From positions 930,001-994,000 of the forward strand of contig NZ_CP102294.1 of assembly GCF_025144665.1 (NCBI RefSeq): DNA of 64,000 bases, written 5' to 3'. A program made the translations under genes and the position numbers. Every line of letters starts with the position of its first letter. Positions within the stretch are counted from its first letter, which is position 1. The notes below the pieces were generated by a model. The model was given only the letters and a program-made list of their open reading frames with translations. It was not told where the DNA came from and did no database searches. Of the stretch, positions 42,500 to 52,700 are shown piece after piece. This stretch comes from Alistipes ihumii AP11. GTDB lineage: Bacteria > Bacteroidota > Bacteroidia > Bacteroidales > Rikenellaceae.

Positions 42500-43174
42500 C
42501 TACTCCATCAATTCCAGCATCGTGTCCGGCAACGACTGGATAAACTCGAACAACGATCGCTCGTCGCTCTGCTTGCGGATGCGGACCACCAGCGTGACCC
42601 GATAGAGCGTATGTCCGTCGCGCTCCTCTTCCCGGGTCGTGTAGCTGATTACGCGATGCCCCCGCCGGAGTACCTCTCCGGAAATCTTCTTCAGCTCCTC
42701 GCGCGAGGCGGTGGAAAACGCGAACAGCGCGTTGCGAATCCCGACGCTTTTGAAAAGCAGCGTCAGGATCTCCAGCCCGAAAAGCGTCAGCACGGTCGCG
42801 CAAACGCTTACCCAGTACATACCCCCGCCTACGGCCAGCCCGATGCCAGCCGTAGCCCAAAGGCCGGCCGCCGTCGTCAGTCCCCGGACGACCTGCTTCT
42901 GGAAAATGATGGTTCCCGCCCCCAGAAAGCCTATGCCGCTGACGACCTGAGCCGCTACGCGGCTCGGATCGAGCTTCACGTCGGCTCCCGCAAGCACGCC
43001 GGAGAATCCGTATTGAGAAACGATCATAAACAGCGCGCTGCCCAGCGCGACCAGAAAATGCGTGCGGAAACCGGCCTCTTTGGCCCGGTACTCGCGGTCG
43101 AGTCCGATGACGGCGCCCAAAACGCCGGCCAGCAACAGCCGCCATGCGAAATCCCAAAACATGCCTCCGATCAT
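42500..43174 (-). CDS. MgtC/SapB family membrane protein
   Basis: A 224-aa protein with four or five N-terminal helices (residues ~8-135) carrying the MgtC signature LLAGVLGAVIGLDREYRAKEAGFRTHFLVALGSALFM and SGIGFLGAGTII. A cytoplasmic ACT-like domain follows (~140-220). Family roles are Mg2+ homeostasis and envelope or ATPase modulation; the role here is unknown. A strong consensus promoter lies directly upstream. NRAMP follows on the same strand, suggesting a metal-homeostasis unit. Confidence 0.9.
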   Translation of the reverse strand: MIGGMFWDFAWRLLLAGVLGAVIGLDREYRAKEAGFRTHFLVALGSALFMIVSQYGFSGVLAGADVKLDPSRVAAQVVSGIGFLGAGTIIFQKQVVRGLTTAAGLWATAGIGLAVGGGMYWVSVCATVLTLFGLEILTLLFKSVGIRNALFAFSTASREELKKISGEVLRRGHRVISYTTREEERDGHTLYRVTLVVRIRKQSDERSLFEFIQSLPDTMLELME

Positions 43175-43193
43175 ATGATATCCGCTTATCGTG

Positions 43194-43224
43194 CAAATGT
43201 AAAAAATCGGGCCGGAATATCCAA
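43194..43224 (-). promoter_or_regulatory. Promoter of the MgtC/SapB gene
   Basis: Minus strand: TTG (43224-43222), 20 nt, TACATTTG (43201-43194), a full consensus match; the ATG is 20 nt further on. Confidence 0.8.
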
Positions 43225-44055
43225 TCGCTCCGCCCTCTGAAACAGTCCTCTGGCGAGGGTACGATCCCTAAACGGAAGAAGTCCGGCCCCGGACGGCCGA
43301 AGCGTCAGGATTTCGCGACGAAAAGCGACGGCAAGCTCCGGTCCGACTCGCGCAAAAAGAAACCGGAGCCGGCCGTGAGCGAGCGGGTATCGGGGCCGAA
43401 CGGATTTCCGCCCGCGGATCGCCCATTCAGGCATTGTCACCGATGTCGGACACAAGGCATCCGACGCGGCGGCCGGATAGCGGCCGAATACGACCCGTTC
43501 GGATACTCCGCGCCCGTCGTCGAACACAGGGATAAGACAAGAAGCCGAATGCGTCGCGAACGCTGTCCCGCCCGAAAATTCGCTCGAAGCGTCATTGCCC
43601 GAGGCAGACGGCAGCGACCTTCGCACGGACATCCGGCCGGCCGTCGCCCGACGGTCGCCCTCGGTCCGCCCGCACGGAATCCGCTCGCGTCAGAACGATT
43701 TTCAAATAACCGCCCCCCATCCGGCCGAGCGATAAGATATATCAACAAGAGTCTCCTGCCGAGAACCGAAGCGCCGAACGGAACCTCGTCCGGCAGCGAA
43801 CCGCCCGACAGACAGGTCCGACGGCATCGGCGAAACAAATGCGGCAGCCAAGCCGAACCTCGCAGCAAAAACCGGCGCACCGCGCAAGAAAGGTCCGTCC
43901 GGCGAGGAAGTCTCCGGCAGCCGGCAACGGACAACAGGAATCCTATCGTGGCGGACAGATACCCGATCGGCCCGGCACCGCCTTTCCACGCATCTTCATC
44001 GAAGTTTTCGCTTTCCATGGCAGACCGGTCGCCTCGTACGTCCCGGGGACAAACG
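43225..44055. other. Gene-free GC-rich stretch
   Basis: About 830 nt. Open frames exist on both strands but are Arg/Pro/Ser-rich and random-like. No family motif, repeat or structured RNA was recognised. It may be decayed coding DNA. Confidence 0.5.
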
Positions 44056-44081
44056 AAAAAGCCGACGCGTTTTGCGTCGGC
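44056..44081 (-). terminator. Terminator of tRNA-Glu
   Basis: An 8-bp stem GCCGACGC/GCGTCGGC with a 5-nt loop, followed by five T on the minus strand, 7 nt after the tRNA 3' end. Confidence 0.85.
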
Positions 44082-44087
44082 TCACCG

Positions 44088-44159
44088 TACTGCATACAGG
44101 AATCGAACCAGTATTTGTAGACTGAGAATCTACCGTCCTAACCGTTAGACGAATGCAGC
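44088..44159 (-). tRNA. tRNA-Glu (CTC)
   Basis: Minus-strand cloverleaf: acceptor GCTGCAT/ATGCAGT (one G-U), D arm with TCTAACGGTTAGGA, anticodon stem GTAGA/TCTAC with loop TTCTCAG (anticodon CTC), and T loop GGTTCGATTCC. CCA is not encoded. A full promoter precedes it. Confidence 0.93.
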
Positions 44160-44171
44160 ATGAATTCGGTG

Positions 44172-44202
44172 CAAAGGTAGACATTATTTCGAATAATCCA
44201 AA
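44172..44202 (-). promoter_or_regulatory. Promoter of tRNA-Glu
   Basis: Minus strand: TTTG (44202-44199), 19 nt, TACCTTTG (44179-44172), 12 nt before the tRNA 5' end. Confidence 0.85.
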
Positions 44203-44300
44203 AAATCGCTCCATTTTTTTCATCCGACCGGAACGATTTTCAAAAATTCCGCAATCGGGCGCAACTCGTCGTTCCTCATAAACACGGTCCGGAAAGCGTT

Positions 44301-45170
44301 TCACTTCACGATCCGCCCGAAAGCGGCCGGAACGGGCGACGAAAAATCGAGCTCGCGCCCCGTCACCGGATGCACGAAACAGAGCCTGCTCGCATGCAGC
44401 GCCACCCGACCCGCCGGATCGCCGTGCGCTCCGTACTTGCGGTCGCCCGCCACCGGATGCCCTATGTATTCCATGTGCGCTCGTATCTGGTTTTTCTTGC
44501 CCGTCTCGAGCTCCAGCTCCACCAGCGAAAAGCCGTCCCGGAAACGGAGCACCCGATAGCGCGTAACGGCCCGCTCCCCGGCCGAGCGGTCCTTGGTCAC
44601 AAACACCTTATATCCCTTGCTTTCGGCCAAATAAGTCGATACGGTTCCGCTCTTCTTGTCGAACGCGCCCTCCACGACGGCCACGTAAGTGCGGCGACGG
44701 ACCGTTTCGCTCCATGTCCTCTGCATGAGCGACTGGACCCGCTCGCTTTTGGCGAACACCAACAGGCCCGACGTGGCGCGGTCCAGCCGGTGGACGACGA
44801 ATATCCGGTTGGCCGGGTCGCTCCGCTTGACGTGCTCGCTCAGGATATAGTAGGCCGTACGGGTCCGTTCGCGCTGCGTACCGACCGACAGCAAGCCGCT
44901 CCGCTTGTCGGCCACGATCAGCCACTCGTCCTCGTAAACGATCCGCAGCATCGGATGCCGCAGCGGCTCGACCCGCCGCCCCGGGAAAACGGCCACCTCG
45001 TCCCCCGGCGAAAGCGCATGATCGAACCGGGCAACGATCCGACCGTTCACCTCCACCTGATTGTGAGACAGATACGATTTGACGGTCGTCCGGCTGCAGG
45101 AACGGCAAGCCTCGAGCAGAAACGGCAGCAACGGGCTCTCTCTGCTGACGCGAAAACTTTTAGGGGACAT
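44301..45170 (-). CDS. RluA-family pseudouridine synthase
   Basis: A 289-aa RNA-modifying enzyme. N-terminal S4-like RNA-binding domain (~15-65, SRTTVKSYLSHNQVEVNGRIV), then the RluA catalytic domain with HRLDRATSG (Asp130 nucleophile) and LETGKKNQIRAHMEYIGHPVAGDRKYG. The rRNA or tRNA target cannot be told from sequence. ATG 45170 begins the protein at the family's usual N-terminus; the frame is open further upstream, but that part is unlike the family. TACCTTTA at 45209-45216 (minus strand) is a possible -7 element. Confidence 0.9.
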   Translation of the reverse strand: MSPKSFRVSRESPLLPFLLEACRSCSRTTVKSYLSHNQVEVNGRIVARFDHALSPGDEVAVFPGRRVEPLRHPMLRIVYEDEWLIVADKRSGLLSVGTQRERTRTAYYILSEHVKRSDPANRIFVVHRLDRATSGLLVFAKSERVQSLMQRTWSETVRRRTYVAVVEGAFDKKSGTVSTYLAESKGYKVFVTKDRSAGERAVTRYRVLRFRDGFSLVELELETGKKNQIRAHMEYIGHPVAGDRKYGAHGDPAGRVALHASRLCFVHPVTGRELDFSSPVPAAFGRIVK

Positions 45171-45585
45171 GGCATATCGGTTTAAGGTCCGCCTCGGCAT
45201 GCGGCCCGTAAAGGTAGCGTTTCGCGGCGAAATAAAAAACCCGTCGCCGGGCCGGATTCCGGCCGCGCTTTCGGCCGTACCGGTTTCCGACGCCAGAAAC
45301 AGGCTTTCCCGCATCGTGCCGCCATGAGCGGGTCTGCCGATCGACCCCGAACGCAACCCGACCGAGGCCGCAGAACCAACGGGCGGTCTTCTCCGCCCGC
45401 GACAGAAAACGGTCCGATGGACCGGAGAAAGGCGGACAGGGTGCCCCTGTCCGCCGTGCCGCTTTGCGGAGACCGATCCGTCTTCCGCCGAAGAAGACGC
45501 AACAAAAATCGGAACGATCCGGTCATAAATCGGAACATGGAACGGATTCCTTTTCGTTTTTTTGTTAAAAGCAAATTCATCGACC
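45171..45585. other. Divergent intergenic region
   Basis: Between the pseudouridine synthase and the GH106-like gene. Apart from the possible -7 element at 45209-45216, I see nothing here; no clear promoter for the rightward gene. Confidence 0.4.
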
Positions 45586-47823
45586 ATGAAACCGATCTCG
45601 CTGACGGGGTTCACACTCTGTCTGACGCTATCGCTCGCCGCGCAGGACAGACAAGAGTTCCGAAACCCCTCCGCCCACTACCGGCCCAAGCCGCTCTGGT
45701 TCTGGAACGATACGCGCATCACGCGCGAGGGCATCGACGAACAGATGGCCGGCTTCGTACGCCGGTGCGGCTACGGAGGTTTCTCGATCCTGCCTTTCGG
45801 GCCCCGGCTCGCCCCCGAATACCTGAGCGGCGACTATTTCGAACTGTACCGGCATACCGCCCGGAAGGCCGCCGAACTGGGCGTCACGCTGTCGTTGTAT
45901 GACGAATACGGATTTCCGAGCGGCAGCGGCGGGTGGGTCAACGCCGACGGCGTTCCGCGCTTTGCGAACCGATACCCCGATCTGACGCTCAAGCGGCTCG
46001 ACAAGATCGAGGAGGAGCTGGACGGCGGCGCGGTCTACGACCGTCCTCTCAGCGACGCGGGCACGCTGATGGCCGTCGTCGCGATGGAGACCTCCGACAA
46101 ACGTCGGATCGACCTGTCGGACCGGATCGCCGACGGACGGATCGTCTGGCAAGTCCCGGACGGACGCTGGAAAGTGATGCAGTTCGTCTGCGTCGAAGAC
46201 CCGGACCGAAACATGGACTATCTGAGCGCGGATGCGGCGCGGGCCTACATCGAAATGACGCACGAAGCCTACTACGGACGGATGCCCGAGGAGTTCGGGA
46301 CGACGATCACCGGCACGTTCTTCGACGAGCCGACGCTATATCGTGCCGAAGGACGCTGCTGGACTCCTTCGTTCAACGACGACTTCGTCCGCGCGTACGG
46401 CAGCAGCCCGACGCTGCTCTACCCCGCCCTGTGGTACGATATCGGTCCCGAAACGGCTTCGGCCCGGAACGCGATGTTCTCGCTGCGGGCCGAGCTGTAC
46501 GCGGCGGCCTATCCCAAGCTCGTCAGCGAGTGGAGCCGGTCGCACGGAACGCTGGCCACCGGACATCAGGACAACGAGGAGCGCGAGAATCCGGTCGGCA
46601 CGTCGGCCGACCTGATGAAGTGTTTCAAATACCAAGACATTCCCGGCATCGACAAGATCGGCGGCGACCGGCCGGCCGAGCGGTTCTACAAGGTAGTCAG
46701 TTCGGCGGCCGTCAACTGGGACCGCTCGCTCGCGATGTCGGAAACCTACGGAGCCATGGGCAACATCCCTTGGGACACGATCTACCGCATCGCGCAGGAC
46801 CAGTACGCCAAGGGAATCAACATGCTGATCCCGCACGCCGTCTGGTACGACGACCGGAACGTGACGTTCCTGCCCGAGCTGTCGCACCGTAACCCGCTGT
46901 ACCGCGACGGGCTGTACGAGTTCAACACGTTTCTCGGCCGGCTGAACGTCCTGCTGCAAAACGACGCGCGGCTGGCGACGGACATCGCCGTACTCTATCC
47001 GATCGAGACGATGCAGGCCGGCCACCGGTTCGACGGCCCGCTGGCCGCCTACGAAGGCGGAGTCCGCGTGCCGGACATGGATTACGTGCAAGTAGGTTGC
47101 CGGCTGACCGACCGGCTCGGGCGCGACTTCATCTATCTGCACCCCGAAGTGCTCGCGAGCAAGCGGACGAGCGTCGCGAAGCGGCGCCTTCTGCTGGAAG
47201 GCGAGCATCAGCCCCAGTCGCTGCGCACGCTGGTCGTGCCGTCGTCGGAGGTAGTCAGCGCCGAAGGACTCGCAAAGATCGAGGCGTTCTTCGACGCCGG
47301 CGGGCAAGTAATCTTCACAACGCGGCTCCCAGCCCGCTCGTCCGAACCGGGGCGCGATGCCGAAGTGGCGGAGAGAATCGGCCGGATGCTGCCCGAGGCG
47401 TCGCGGCAACCGGACGGCTCGATCGTCCGCCGCAATCGGCAGGGAGGCACGGTCCGCTTCATTCCTTCGCCGTCGGTCGAAGCGCTGGCCGAGGCGCTGG
47501 AAATACCCGGCGAGGCCCCGGACATCGGCTTCGCCGCCGGAGCCGTCCCGCTTCGCTGCATGCACAAGGTGCTCGACGGAAGGGACATTTACTATCTGGC
47601 CAACCTGTCGGACTCGGTTTTCGACTCGACCGTCGCGCTACGCGGGAAAAAACGGCTCGAGATATGGGACCCGCATACGGGCGAGATCGCCTCGGCCGAT
47701 TCCGAGCCCGGCCGCACGAGCCGGGACCGCACGACGGAAGTCCGACTGCGTATCGAACCGAACCGCTCGCTGTTTCTGGTAGAGAAAATCCGATCGAATC
47801 AACATACCTCAACGAAAAACTAA
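45586..47823 (+). CDS. GH106-like secreted glycosidase, probable alpha-L-rhamnosidase
   Basis: A 745-aa exported protein with a signal peptide (~1-19, LSLAAQ). The opening FRNPSAHYRPKPLWFWNDTRITREGIDEQMAGFVRRCGYGGFSILPF and SLYDEYGFPSGSGGW are hallmarks of the GH106/PF17132 family of rhamnosidases. TFFDEPTLYRAEGRCWTPSF and SETYGAMGNIPWD are likely active-site segments. It is shorter than typical GH106 proteins (~1000 aa), lacking C-terminal beta-domains. It is monocistronic and followed by a strong terminator. Confidence 0.8.
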   Translation: MKPISLTGFTLCLTLSLAAQDRQEFRNPSAHYRPKPLWFWNDTRITREGIDEQMAGFVRRCGYGGFSILPFGPRLAPEYLSGDYFELYRHTARKAAELGVTLSLYDEYGFPSGSGGWVNADGVPRFANRYPDLTLKRLDKIEEELDGGAVYDRPLSDAGTLMAVVAMETSDKRRIDLSDRIADGRIVWQVPDGRWKVMQFVCVEDPDRNMDYLSADAARAYIEMTHEAYYGRMPEEFGTTITGTFFDEPTLYRAEGRCWTPSFNDDFVRAYGSSPTLLYPALWYDIGPETASARNAMFSLRAELYAAAYPKLVSEWSRSHGTLATGHQDNEERENPVGTSADLMKCFKYQDIPGIDKIGGDRPAERFYKVVSSAAVNWDRSLAMSETYGAMGNIPWDTIYRIAQDQYAKGINMLIPHAVWYDDRNVTFLPELSHRNPLYRDGLYEFNTFLGRLNVLLQNDARLATDIAVLYPIETMQAGHRFDGPLAAYEGGVRVPDMDYVQVGCRLTDRLGRDFIYLHPEVLASKRTSVAKRRLLLEGEHQPQSLRTLVVPSSEVVSAEGLAKIEAFFDAGGQVIFTTRLPARSSEPGRDAEVAERIGRMLPEASRQPDGSIVRRNRQGGTVRFIPSPSVEALAEALEIPGEAPDIGFAAGAVPLRCMHKVLDGRDIYYLANLSDSVFDSTVALRGKKRLEIWDPHTGEIASADSEPGRTSRDRTTEVRLRIEPNRSLFLVEKIRSNQHTSTKN

Positions 47824-47880
47824 CTGCATTCCTACCCAACCACCAACCCAAACTTACACTCTGTCGTCCCCTTCGGGGAC

Positions 47881-47914
47881 CGGCCCGGCAAATCTCTCAT
47901 GCCGGGCCGTTTTT
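47881..47914 (+). terminator. Terminator of the GH106-like gene
   Basis: A 10-bp stem CGGCCCGGCA/TGCCGGGCCG with a 9-nt loop, followed by five T, 57 nt after the stop codon. Confidence 0.85.
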
Positions 47915-48059
47915 ATCGGCGAACGGATCGGATGCACGTGCCGAAAGCTGCCTGAGACACAACCGCATTTCGCAACCTTAAGATACCGTCGGACCGATCC
48001 TCCATCATTCCATCGGTCGAAAATATCCGACCGTCAGGTCCGTTATCGCCCCCAAACGC

Positions 48060-48067
48060 TATTTTTG
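48060..48067 (+). promoter_or_regulatory. -7 element TATTTTTG
   Basis: A perfect TAnnTTTG 24 nt upstream of the next start codon; no TTG at the expected -33 distance. Confidence 0.5.
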
Positions 48068-48091
48068 AACGAGACCTAAAACGGAACGGCT

Positions 48092-48739
48092 ATGAAACGT
48101 ATCGTATTCGGACTCCTTTTTTCGGTCGTAGCGTCGGTCGCGGCCGGACAATGCCGGCTGGAGCCGGCCGAAGACATCGCGCAGTCCTCGCCGAGCGCCT
48201 GCAAGACCTATTACGACAACGTGTTCGCGCTGCTTTTCGGCGGCTTCTCCGAAAAGCCCGAAGCAAGGTACGCTTCGCTGCCGTCTTTCACCGAAGAATA
48301 CGCTTTTTCGTTGGAGAAGGACAAAAAGGGATACCGCATCGTCTCGACCACTCTCACGGCCAACTATCGGTATGCAACGCGGCGGAAGAGCGTAAAGGCC
48401 CAGGTCAGCAAAAAACACATTTCGGAAAGCATGGCCGTCTCCCTGCGCGAACTGTTCCGGCTTTTGATCCGACAGATCGAAGAACCCTCCCCTGATGAAG
48501 CGCACCGGGGATTGAACGGAACGACCCACTTTTTCGCAAGCACGGACAACGAGGGGAAAACGGCCGTCGGCGAAACATGGTCGCCCGAACCCGCCTCGGC
48601 GCTCGGCAGACTCGTCGGCATCTGCAACGATCCGCATGCTGTCGGCAACCGGTCGACCGGCGGACGACACGACCGGACAGGGGAGGAATTGCTCGGACGA
48701 ATCCGCACGCTGACGAGCGACCTTTCCGGCAACGAGTGA
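48092..48739 (+). CDS. Secreted protein of unknown function
   Basis: A 215-aa protein with a signal peptide (~1-19, VASVAAGQ). The mature part begins CRLEPAEDIAQSS and has two early cysteines (residues 21 and 37) that could form a disulfide; the rest is mixed alpha/beta and charged. No family is recognised. Support for a real gene: a well-formed signal peptide, a -7 element right upstream, and normal codon bias. No operon partner. Confidence 0.7.
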   Translation: MKRIVFGLLFSVVASVAAGQCRLEPAEDIAQSSPSACKTYYDNVFALLFGGFSEKPEARYASLPSFTEEYAFSLEKDKKGYRIVSTTLTANYRYATRRKSVKAQVSKKHISESMAVSLRELFRLLIRQIEEPSPDEAHRGLNGTTHFFASTDNEGKTAVGETWSPEPASALGRLVGICNDPHAVGNRSTGGRHDRTGEELLGRIRTLTSDLSGNE

Positions 48740-49019
48740 CTCGTTTCGGGCACGTTCCCGCATATCGTGCGAGCAGGCCGTTGTCGCAACACTGCAGAGG
48801 TTCCGCTTCCGGCAAAGCGACGGCAAGAAGCCGAATTCATCGGCGCAATCGGATGAGGCCCCCGAAAAGCAAGCCGCCCGCGCGCCCGAACCAAATGTCC
48901 GAGATCGCATCCGCCCCGCGCCGGGCAGCTACGACCGGACATGCAAAACTTCACCGATGCGCGCGACAAGCCGCTCAATCAGGATTCCATCCGGACTGCA
49001 ACCGTTCTCCGGCCGCCGG
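48740..49019. other. Gene-free stretch
   Basis: No gene supported. Upstream of the repeat at 49020 the frame that would extend the IRIKELK tail shows no similarity to DUF1080 proteins. Confidence 0.5.
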
Positions 49020-49116
49020 CCGCAATATCCGAATCAAAGAGTTGAAGTAAACCCTGTCTTTTTCCGATTGTCAGATTCCTGCCGGACGCCACGAGCGCCC
49101 GGCAGGATTTTTTCGA
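49020..49116 (+). repeat. Inverted-duplicate copy of the DUF1080 gene's 3' end and terminator
   Basis: A 97-bp near-identical inverted copy (one mismatch, 49092) of 49669-49765. It encodes the last residues RNIRIKELK and stop of the DUF1080 gene plus the whole following terminator, here on the plus strand. Nothing upstream of 49020 resembles the rest of the gene. Confidence 0.95.
49078..49113 (+). terminator. Duplicated intrinsic terminator, rightward
   Basis: CCTGCCGG (49078-49085) pairs with CCGGCAGG (49099-49106), followed by ATTTTTT. It is the copy of the leftward terminator of the DUF1080 gene. Confidence 0.8.
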
Positions 49117-49668
49117 AACTTCCGGCGAAATCGGGACTCCGGACCGGGCCCGGACCGAACGCCCCTCCGCTCTCTCCGGTCCCAAGCCTGCCCGCGAGGC
49201 TCCGACAAGCGCGTACCGGTCGCGGAAACATGGGTAAAGCCCAACGGGGAAGTACGTATCCAAAGGACTTCGCCGTACCGGCCGTATGATTATCAACACA
49301 TTCGGCTTTCCGAAGCGAAATCTCCTACGGCGCGGAAAACGCGAGGCAGGATCGACTCGGAATGCGCGACAGGTAGTCACGGGCATGATCGGCGGATGTA
49401 AGAATTCCGCCCGGTTTATGCTTTACTGTCCGTACCGGCCTTCGCGTTCCCGACATGTCCGGTTTTCCCGTATGGAGTCCCCTACGACGCAAGGGACTCC
49501 ATGCAGCCTAATCGGATACGCAACCTGCGGTCGCAAATCGCGACTAACAGATATCGGAAATCCAAAGACGAGCATACGGCCACGGAAGCATATAATTGCC
49601 TAATTCCGGACGCGAACACTCGGCATACTAAAGTATCCGACTACCTCCACGCTCCTTTGCCGAAGGTA
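49117..49668. other. Spacer between the two inverted-repeat copies
   Basis: 552 nt with no supportable gene; no transposase or integrase fragment recognised. Confidence 0.5.
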
Positions 49669-49765
49669 TCGAAAAAATCCTGCCGGGCGCTCTTGGCGTC
49701 CGGCAGGAATCTGACAATCGGAAAAAGACAGGGTTTACTTCAACTCTTTGATTCGGATATTGCGG
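49669..49765 (-). repeat. Source copy of the 97-bp inverted repeat
   Basis: The 3' end of the DUF1080 gene with its terminator, in native context; pairs with 49020-49116 (96 of 97 identical). Confidence 0.95.
49672..49707 (-). terminator. Terminator of the DUF1080 gene
   Basis: Stem CCTGCCGG/CCGGCAGG with a 13-nt loop, followed by ATTTTTT on the minus strand, 28 nt after the stop codon. Confidence 0.85.
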
Positions 49766-52700
49766 AAACGCACTTCCGAACCGTGACCGAGGAATCCGAT
49801 ATGGCCTTTCTTGTTCTGAAGGCCCGGATGATCGCGGTGGTCGAGCGTGCCGTTCTTGCTCGCCTCGGCGATATTGCCCTCGGTGATGACCGTACCGTTG
49901 AGCGTCACGCGAATGTCGTCGCCCTTGATCCATATCTCCTGAGTGTTCCACTCGCCGACCGGCTTCAGGAAACCGCGTTTGGCCGCGATCACTCCGTAAA
50001 CCGACCCGTGATACTGGTACTTCTCGAGCTGGCTGTAAATCGGAGCTTCGTTATCGAGAACCTGAATTTCCATACCCACATAGGCCGCGTCGCCCTCGAG
50101 CGGGGTACGGATACCGATTCCGTTGTTGGCCCCCTCGGTCAGCTGGAACTCGAACCGCAGCACGAAGTCGCCGAACTCCTCCTTCGTATAGAGGTTTCCG
50201 CCGCCGCCGTTGCCCGGATAGAGCGCGATCGCTCCGTTCTCGGACACGTAGTCGCGCGTGTTTCCGATCCAGCCGTGCATGTTCGTACCGTCGTACAGCA
50301 ATCGGAAGCCCTCTTTCTGCTCCTCGGCCGACAGCTTCGTCGGTTCGATCTGCGGAAGTTCGTTGATATACAGGTTGCGGAAGTAGACTTTCGTCCCGTG
50401 AGCCTGCAACTCGATCTGTTCGATCGGGAAAATCGGCTGGCTGCGGTCCCAGAAATTCTCGAGCATCACGTTATCGACGACTTTCTGCCCGTTCAGAACG
50501 ACAGTCACGCGGTCGCCGACCATCTTGATGTAGAACGTATTCCAATCGCCCAGCTTGTTGTCGGCCACGCTCGTCGGCTTGCTCGGGTTCTCCGTGTTGT
50601 TGTAAAGACCGCCCGAGCCGACCTCGGCGCCTACGTTGCGGCGCGAAGTGTCCCATATCTGCACCTGAGGCGTGCCGCGCAGATAAATGCCTGCGTCGCC
50701 CTCCTGCCCCTCGGCGTCGAGCTTCCAGTCGACGTACATCTCGAAATCACGGTAGAGCTTCTCCGTACAGATATTGTCGAAGCCTTGCCCGACGTACACG
50801 AGCATGCCGTTATCGACCTTCCAGTCGCGGTGCATCGCCTCGTCGGACACAGCCTGTTTTTTCGCCAGCTCGGCAGGCTTCATCTTCGCACGCGCGATCG
50901 GGTCTTCGACCAGACCTTTCCAGCCGCTGAGATCCTTGCCGTTGAACATCGACACATACCCGCCGTTCTTAGGCAGCGAGGCAAGGTGCTTGTTCACCGC
51001 CTCCCGATGATAGCCGCTGTCGGCGCTCTGATCGGCATCGCAGGCCTTTTTCAGCAGATTCTCCACCACCGGGCCGTAATACTCGGTATGAGCGAGCGCC
51101 GTATTCTGAACGGCCATTGCGGCAGCCTGACGGACCGCTCCGTCCGGATCGTCGAGATACCTGCCAGCCAAAATCAGGCCTTGGAACGTTTTGTTCTGCT
51201 CCACCTTACCCAGAACGATCGCCCTCAGTCGGGCCGCCATTTCGGGCCCGATCGCCGGATTCGAGGCCAAAACGTCCAACGCGCCGGAGAGCATCAGCAC
51301 CTTATTCTCCGCCGTAGCGCCGGACTGTGCCGCCAACTCGATGTAACGGCCGAGCGCATCGACGGCATAGCGTGCCTCCGATCCGGAAGCGATCCCCAGC
51401 AGCCGATCGGCGGCAGCCATTCCCTGCACGTTCAGCAGCGCGCGGAACGCATCGTCTTTCTGGGAAGGCGTTCCGTCCGAGAAGCCCTCGGAAATGATAT
51501 CGACGGCCTCGGGAACGCCTGCTTCGGCCAGCACGCTGTAATACAGAGACTTTTTGGACTCGTTCGTCTTCATGCGCGACGCGATGGCTGCGGCTTTGTC
51601 CGAGACCGGCATATTCTTCATCGCCACGGCTACGGCATGCTGCACGGCAGCGGCATTGGCGTCCGACGCCGAACTCATGCCCTCGAGCAGCGAGTACAGC
51701 GCAGGCAGGTCCTTATCCGTCACCACGCCTGCCAGCGCGTCGGAGGCGGCCTTCGCCACAGTCGGATTCAGGTCCCCGGCAGCCTTGAGCACGCCACCCG
51801 CCCGGGAAGTCGCCCCGCGACGGCCCAGCAGCTCGAGCGCAGCGACCCGTCCCTGTACGCTGCCGTTCTCGGCAACCGGAGCGACAACGGCATCTATATT
51901 GCCTTTATAGGAGGCAAGACAAGCTTCCGCCACAGCAATCCGGGCGGCATCCTCACCACCCAGCACGGCAGCCAGCGCAGCCGGAACCTCCATGCCTCCG
52001 ATCCTCGTAGCGGCCCACATCGCGGCCGCGCTCAACTCGGCATCCGCATCATTGAAACGATCCAGTACCGCAGGAAGCGCCTGAGCGGCTTTTCGGCATC
52101 CGAAATAAGCGATCAGATCGGTCTGAGCGGCCGCATCTTTCGACTTGGTCAGAACCGGGATCAACGCCTCGTACAACGCCGCATCGGCATACGGGCGGGT
52201 CGCATCGAGCACGGCATTGCGATAAGCTCTGTTCGTATCCTTCATTGCCTTGACGACAAATGCGGTCGTCGTCTTTCCGGGCTGCGAAGCCAGAATGCGC
52301 GCAGCCGCGATCCTGCTCTGCTCGGCACCGGCCGCCGTCGCCTTTTTGAGCAGTCGGTTAGCTTCCGCGCCGGCTTCCTTCGTCCGGCCGTCGGCATACA
52401 GTTTCGCTATCAGCTGCGAATAGGCCTCCGTCGCATTGGTCGGCTCGCCCGTATACTGCGCCTTCTCGGCCGCTGCACGCAAGGCAGGCAGCGAAGCGGA
52501 CGTACCTATCTTCGACAAAGCGTAATACGCCTCTTTATCGAGCGTGTCGTCGCTGCCGAGCCAGGAAAGCAAGACTTGTTCGATTTCAGGCGAAGCCACC
52601 GCAGCGTCGCCAACGGCATGCGCCAAGGCCACGCGATCGCCCTCGCCGGTCTTCACGGCCCCGGCAATCGCCTGTTTCGCTTTCGGCGTGCCGATCGAAG

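Noticed and set aside
40568-43240. An 890-codon plus-strand open frame across the gap and opposite mntH and mgtC
   Set aside because: It is antisense to two well-supported membrane-protein genes, Arg/His/Gln-rich, and has no recognisable domain.
43437-44018. A 193-codon minus-strand open frame in the gap before tRNA-Glu
   Set aside because: Strong Arg/Gly/Ser bias, several overlapping alternatives, no motif and no promoter; likely non-coding.
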